From Jaenimonas drosophilae (Eukaryota; Euglenozoa; Kinetoplastea; Trypanosomatida; Trypanosomatidae): DNA of 63,167 bases. Shown piece after piece: positions 60,406 through 63,167 of this stretch. The translations under genes were made by a program, and so were the position numbers. Numbering within the stretch: position 1 is the stretch's first letter; every line of letters begins with the position of its first letter. Where the stretch lies: NCBI GenBank assembly GCA_030849065.1, contig JASAON010001573.1, positions 1 to 63,167 of the forward strand, given 5' to 3'. The notes beneath the pieces were generated by a model that was not told where the DNA came from, searched no databases, and saw nothing but the letters and a program-made list of their open reading frames with translations.

Positions 60406-61026
60406 TAGGATATGTTCTGGTATGAAATGTGTTTGAGTAGGAAGGAGAGGGAGAGCTATGGAATGACTGGTAAAAGACGAAGAAGAAACGGATGGATTCG
60501 TAGTCAAACAGATCAGATGCGGCTGAATGATGCTGACATCGTAAGCAGAACGGAATTCATGGCTAAGATGGAGAGTTGTTGTGGAAATGTGCACCGTATC
60601 CTTTGGTTCCGAACAGCTTAGCTACTGTGAGGAACGACTCTCGTAATGATGCCACAACGCGGCAAAAGAAGTGAGATTCCTCTAATGGGAGAGTTAAATC
60701 ACGACACTCATAGTCAGAGATTGACAATTTCATTTTGGTTTTGGGGGTGAGGAGGGGCGGGGGAAATGTTGGAGATGGAAGGAGCCGCAGCATACGGAAC
60801 AGAGAAAGGATTATTTCTTTCTTTTTATACGGTGACGAAAACGCCTCCATACATGCACAGAAAAAAAACTGTATGGAGCAAACATGAAGAAACAAGGAGA
60901 CGGAAACAGATGAAAACATAAAAAAAATTAGAACAAGCAGGAGAACACGCAAATGATGAATACCTGCTCATATCACTAGATGGGTATGGGATAACGGGAT
61001 ATTGTATCCGTACGGAAAAAAAAGAG
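60406..61026. other. spacer between ADH copies 2 and 3
   Basis: On the minus strand, the part next to 60405 is a long C/T tract (CTCTCCCTCTCCTTCCTACT), the splice signal of copy 2. A-rich runs near 60866 and 60920 lie in the presumed 3' UTR of copy 3. No gene is seen. Confidence 0.5.
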
Positions 61027-62079
61027 TTAAAGTGACGCCATATCAATAACGAAACGGTACTTCACGTCGTTCTTCAGCATACGCTCGTAGGCGGTGTTGA
61101 TGTAGTCAATCTTGATGGTCTCCGTCTCAGGGAGGACGTTGTGCTTAGCACAGAAGTCCAACATCTCCTGCGTCTCCTGTATACCTCCAATGTTGGACCC
61201 TGCAATGGACTTGCGGCCTCCAATAAGTGAGAAAGCATGGAATGGTGGGTGTGGGTGCTCAGGGACACCGATAAGTACGTGGGTGCCGTCGGTCGTCAGA
61301 GTAGCGAGATAGGTGTTGAGATCGTGAGCCGTGCCAACGGTGTCAATAATGACATTGAGGGTGCGTGCCACCTTCTGCATAGCCTCTGCGTCCTTGGAGA
61401 TGACGACGTGGTCCGCACCAAGCTTCTTGGCGTCGTCAACCTTGCCCTGGGAGGTGGTGAAGACGGTAACCTCTGCTCCCATGGCATGGGCAATCTTCAC
61501 GGCCATGTGGCCAAGTCCACCAAGGCCCACCACACCAACCTTGGAGCCCTTCTTCACATTCCAGTGATGAAGCGGCGAGTAGGTGGTGATGCCAGCACAC
61601 AACAGTGGCGCAGCCTTCTCGAGGTTCATGCCAGCAGGCATACGCAACACAAACTCCTCACGAACCACAATATGGTCTGCGTAGCCACCAAGAGTGATAC
61701 CACTTCCATCACGGGATTTGTAGTTGTACGTGCCGACCTTTCCCTCTACGCAGTACTGCTCCAAACCGTCCTTGCATTCAGGGCACTGAAGGCAAGAGTC
61801 CACCATGCAGCCGACTCCGACGGCATCACCCACCTTGAACTTCGTCACAGCCTTGCCAACTGCAGTGACATGGCCAACAATCTCGTGACCGGGGATCATG
61901 GGGTAGGTTGTGTTGCCAACCCATTCATCCTTCACTATGTGAAGGTCACTGTGGCAGACACCGCAGAAGGCGATCTTGATGGCGACATCGTTGTCGCGGG
62001 GGTCGCGACGCTGAATAGTCATCTTCTTGAGTGGCTCCGTGGCGGAGGCCGCACCCCAACTATTGCAGTCAGTGGGCAT
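61027..62079 (-). CDS. NADP-dependent zinc alcohol dehydrogenase, array copy 3
   Basis: 350 aa from the ATG at 62079 (MPTDCNSWGAAS); a TTG-type extension to 62124 is ignored. All zinc and cofactor motifs are intact. Copy-specific changes: YCVEGKVGTYNYKSRDGSGI after the structural zinc, AGSNIGGIQETQ in the late loop, VGTAHDLN and GVPEHPH where copies 1 and 2 have VGAAHDLN and GAPEHPH, and VTKFKVGD instead of VKKFKVGD. It is the most divergent of the three full copies, probably with slightly different substrate preference. Confidence 0.95.
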   Translation of the reverse strand: MPTDCNSWGAASATEPLKKMTIQRRDPRDNDVAIKIAFCGVCHSDLHIVKDEWVGNTTYPMIPGHEIVGHVTAVGKAVTKFKVGDAVGVGCMVDSCLQCPECKDGLEQYCVEGKVGTYNYKSRDGSGITLGGYADHIVVREEFVLRMPAGMNLEKAAPLLCAGITTYSPLHHWNVKKGSKVGVVGLGGLGHMAVKIAHAMGAEVTVFTTSQGKVDDAKKLGADHVVISKDAEAMQKVARTLNVIIDTVGTAHDLNTYLATLTTDGTHVLIGVPEHPHPPFHAFSLIGGRKSIAGSNIGGIQETQEMLDFCAKHNVLPETETIKIDYINTAYERMLKNDVKYRFVIDMASL

Positions 62080-62678
62080 TCTTGTATGTAGTTGTTTAGT
62101 TGTGGGTAGTGTGTAAAAAGACAATCGCTGTGGAAAAACTTGACAACGGGATTAGATCATAGACAAAGGAAAGGAAGACAGGAGCATATAAAAAGATGAC
62201 AGTGTCCAATGTATGGATATCGCAACATTTGGTACATAAATCCTCGTCAATTGTGAATGTGTATGTGTGCATCACAACGTGCCCATGAGATTAACTTAGT
62301 CTGTTCTGAGGATGGAACCTCATTGATGGGGCAAACGACCTTCCCTACTGACGCACAAGTAGCGATACGAAGCAGCGGTGAAGGCCGTGGTGCTGTGGAT
62401 ACCACATCTACCAAAAATAGGACAAAGATAGCACAAAGAAACACCGACATTATGTTCAGGAGCTGCGGTGCCTCCGTCAGTTCGTTTTGCTGAGGGCAAA
62501 AAGGGTACTGCGTAGGAGGAAGGCATCAAAAGAAAGAAAAAGAGCGCAAAAAGGAAACGTGACTCCTCCGTACAACAAGCGCACGAAGGGTCAAAGCAAG
62601 CAACAAAAAATGGGAGTATCATGGTTATGAGATGATCCCCAACTCTACCACGATGGAGATGACAATGGCATGAGCCAA
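62080..62678. other. spacer between ADH copies 3 and 4
   Basis: A short spacer with the presumed splice region of copy 3 next to 62079 (a weak pyrimidine tract on the minus strand) and the 3' UTR of copy 4. Short ORFs at 62257-62622 on both strands show no protein character. Confidence 0.5.
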
Positions 62679-63167
62679 CTAGAGAGATGCCATATCGATA
62701 ACGAAACGGTACTTCACGTCGCTCTTCAACATACGCTCGTAGGCGGTGTTGATGTAGTCAATCTTGATGGTCTCCGTCTCAGGGAGGACGTTGTGCTTCG
62801 CACAGAAGTCCAACATCTCCTGCGTCTCCTTCACACCACCAATGAGAGAACCAGCAATCGTCTTGCGGCCTCCAATAAGTGAGAACGCGTGAAATGGTGG
62901 GTGTGGGTGCTCGGGCGCACCAACGAGCACGTGGGTGCCGTCGGTCGTCAGAGTAGCGAGATATGTGTTGAGATCGTGAGCCGCACCAACGGTGTCAATA
63001 ATGACATTGAGGGTGCGTGCCACCTTCTGCATAGCCTCTGCGTCCTTGGAGATGACGACGTGGTCCGCACCAAGCTTCTTGGCGTCGTCAACCTTGCCCT
63101 GGGAGGTGGTGAAGACGGTAACCTCTGCTCCCATGGCATGGGCAATCTTCACGGCCATGTGGCCAAG
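62679..63167 (-). CDS. NADP-dependent zinc alcohol dehydrogenase, array copy 4 (partial)
   Basis: The C-terminal 162 codons of a fourth copy; the N-terminal part, with both zinc sites, lies beyond the window. The visible part starts inside the Rossmann fold at LGHMAVKIAHAMGAEV, keeps TTSQGK for NADP, and ends DVKYRFVIDMASL. Its variable loop reads RKTIAGSLIGGVKETQ, and KSDVKYRF replaces KNDVKYRF. The frame is open to the window edge, so the array continues to the right. Confidence 0.93.
   Translation of the reverse strand, partial: LGHMAVKIAHAMGAEVTVFTTSQGKVDDAKKLGADHVVISKDAEAMQKVARTLNVIIDTVGAAHDLNTYLATLTTDGTHVLVGAPEHPHPPFHAFSLIGGRKTIAGSLIGGVKETQEMLDFCAKHNVLPETETIKIDYINTAYERMLKSDVKYRFVIDMASL

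Noticed and set aside
60406..60594. 63-residue N-terminal extension of ADH copy 2
   Set aside because: Encoded by a pyrimidine tract and absent from the other copies; it is 5' UTR or splice region.

Overview
The window looks like nuclear DNA of a kinetoplastid protist, most likely a free-living bodonid such as Bodo saltans; the species is inferred, not proven. The evidence is a dense, apparently intron-poor array of long ORFs on one strand over about 46 kb. Nearly every gene starts shortly after a polypyrimidine tract plus AG, the signature of spliced-leader trans-splicing. Gene content agrees: an ApaH-like phosphatase of the ALPH1 decapping type, a receptor-adenylate-cyclase-like (ESAG4-like) surface family, and flagellar and RNA-turnover genes. 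No tRNA, rRNA, CRISPR array or transposon was recognised.

Layout. (1) 1-10370, minus strand: one intact receptor-type cyclase-like gene (2233-6321), a mutated second copy (6826-10370) and a possible much older remnant near 0.9-1.15 kb. The cyclase domain of the intact copy has lost its metal-binding aspartates. A 359-bp block is almost identical between the intact and broken copies. (2) 10371-11347: a divergent strand-switch region with C13, (GT)n and G12 tracts, the probable Pol II transcription start region. (3) 11348-57260, plus strand: one polycistronic unit with a DEAH helicase, a secretory SLP-type phosphatase, two tandem paralogues of unknown function, ribosomal protein eL14, dephospho-CoA kinase, alanyl-tRNA synthetase, a basic protein of unknown role, exosome subunit RRP45, a CPSF160-like propeller protein, ALPH1, a small ORF, a propeller/helical protein, the giant flagellar CFAP47 homologue, the CAF1 deadenylase, a small W-rich protein, a CobW/COG0523 GTPase, a helical protein, and a RanBP2-type zinc-finger protein. 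(4) 57261-57722: a convergent strand-switch region full of homopolymers. (5) 57723-63167, minus strand: a tandem array of at least four bacterial-type NADP-dependent zinc alcohol dehydrogenases; the fourth is cut by the window edge.

Function. Several genes of the plus unit act on mRNA: 3'-end cleavage (CPSF160-like), deadenylation (CAF1), decapping (ALPH1) and 3'-5' decay (RRP45). Co-location in a polycistronic unit is not evidence of co-function in kinetoplastids. Base composition changes along the unit: genes up to about 33 kb have mixed third positions, while those from about 38 kb onward (CFAP47, CAF1, CobW) prefer G/C-ending codons.

Starts were moved to the first ATG after a plausible splice acceptor wherever the open frame began with a non-ATG codon.
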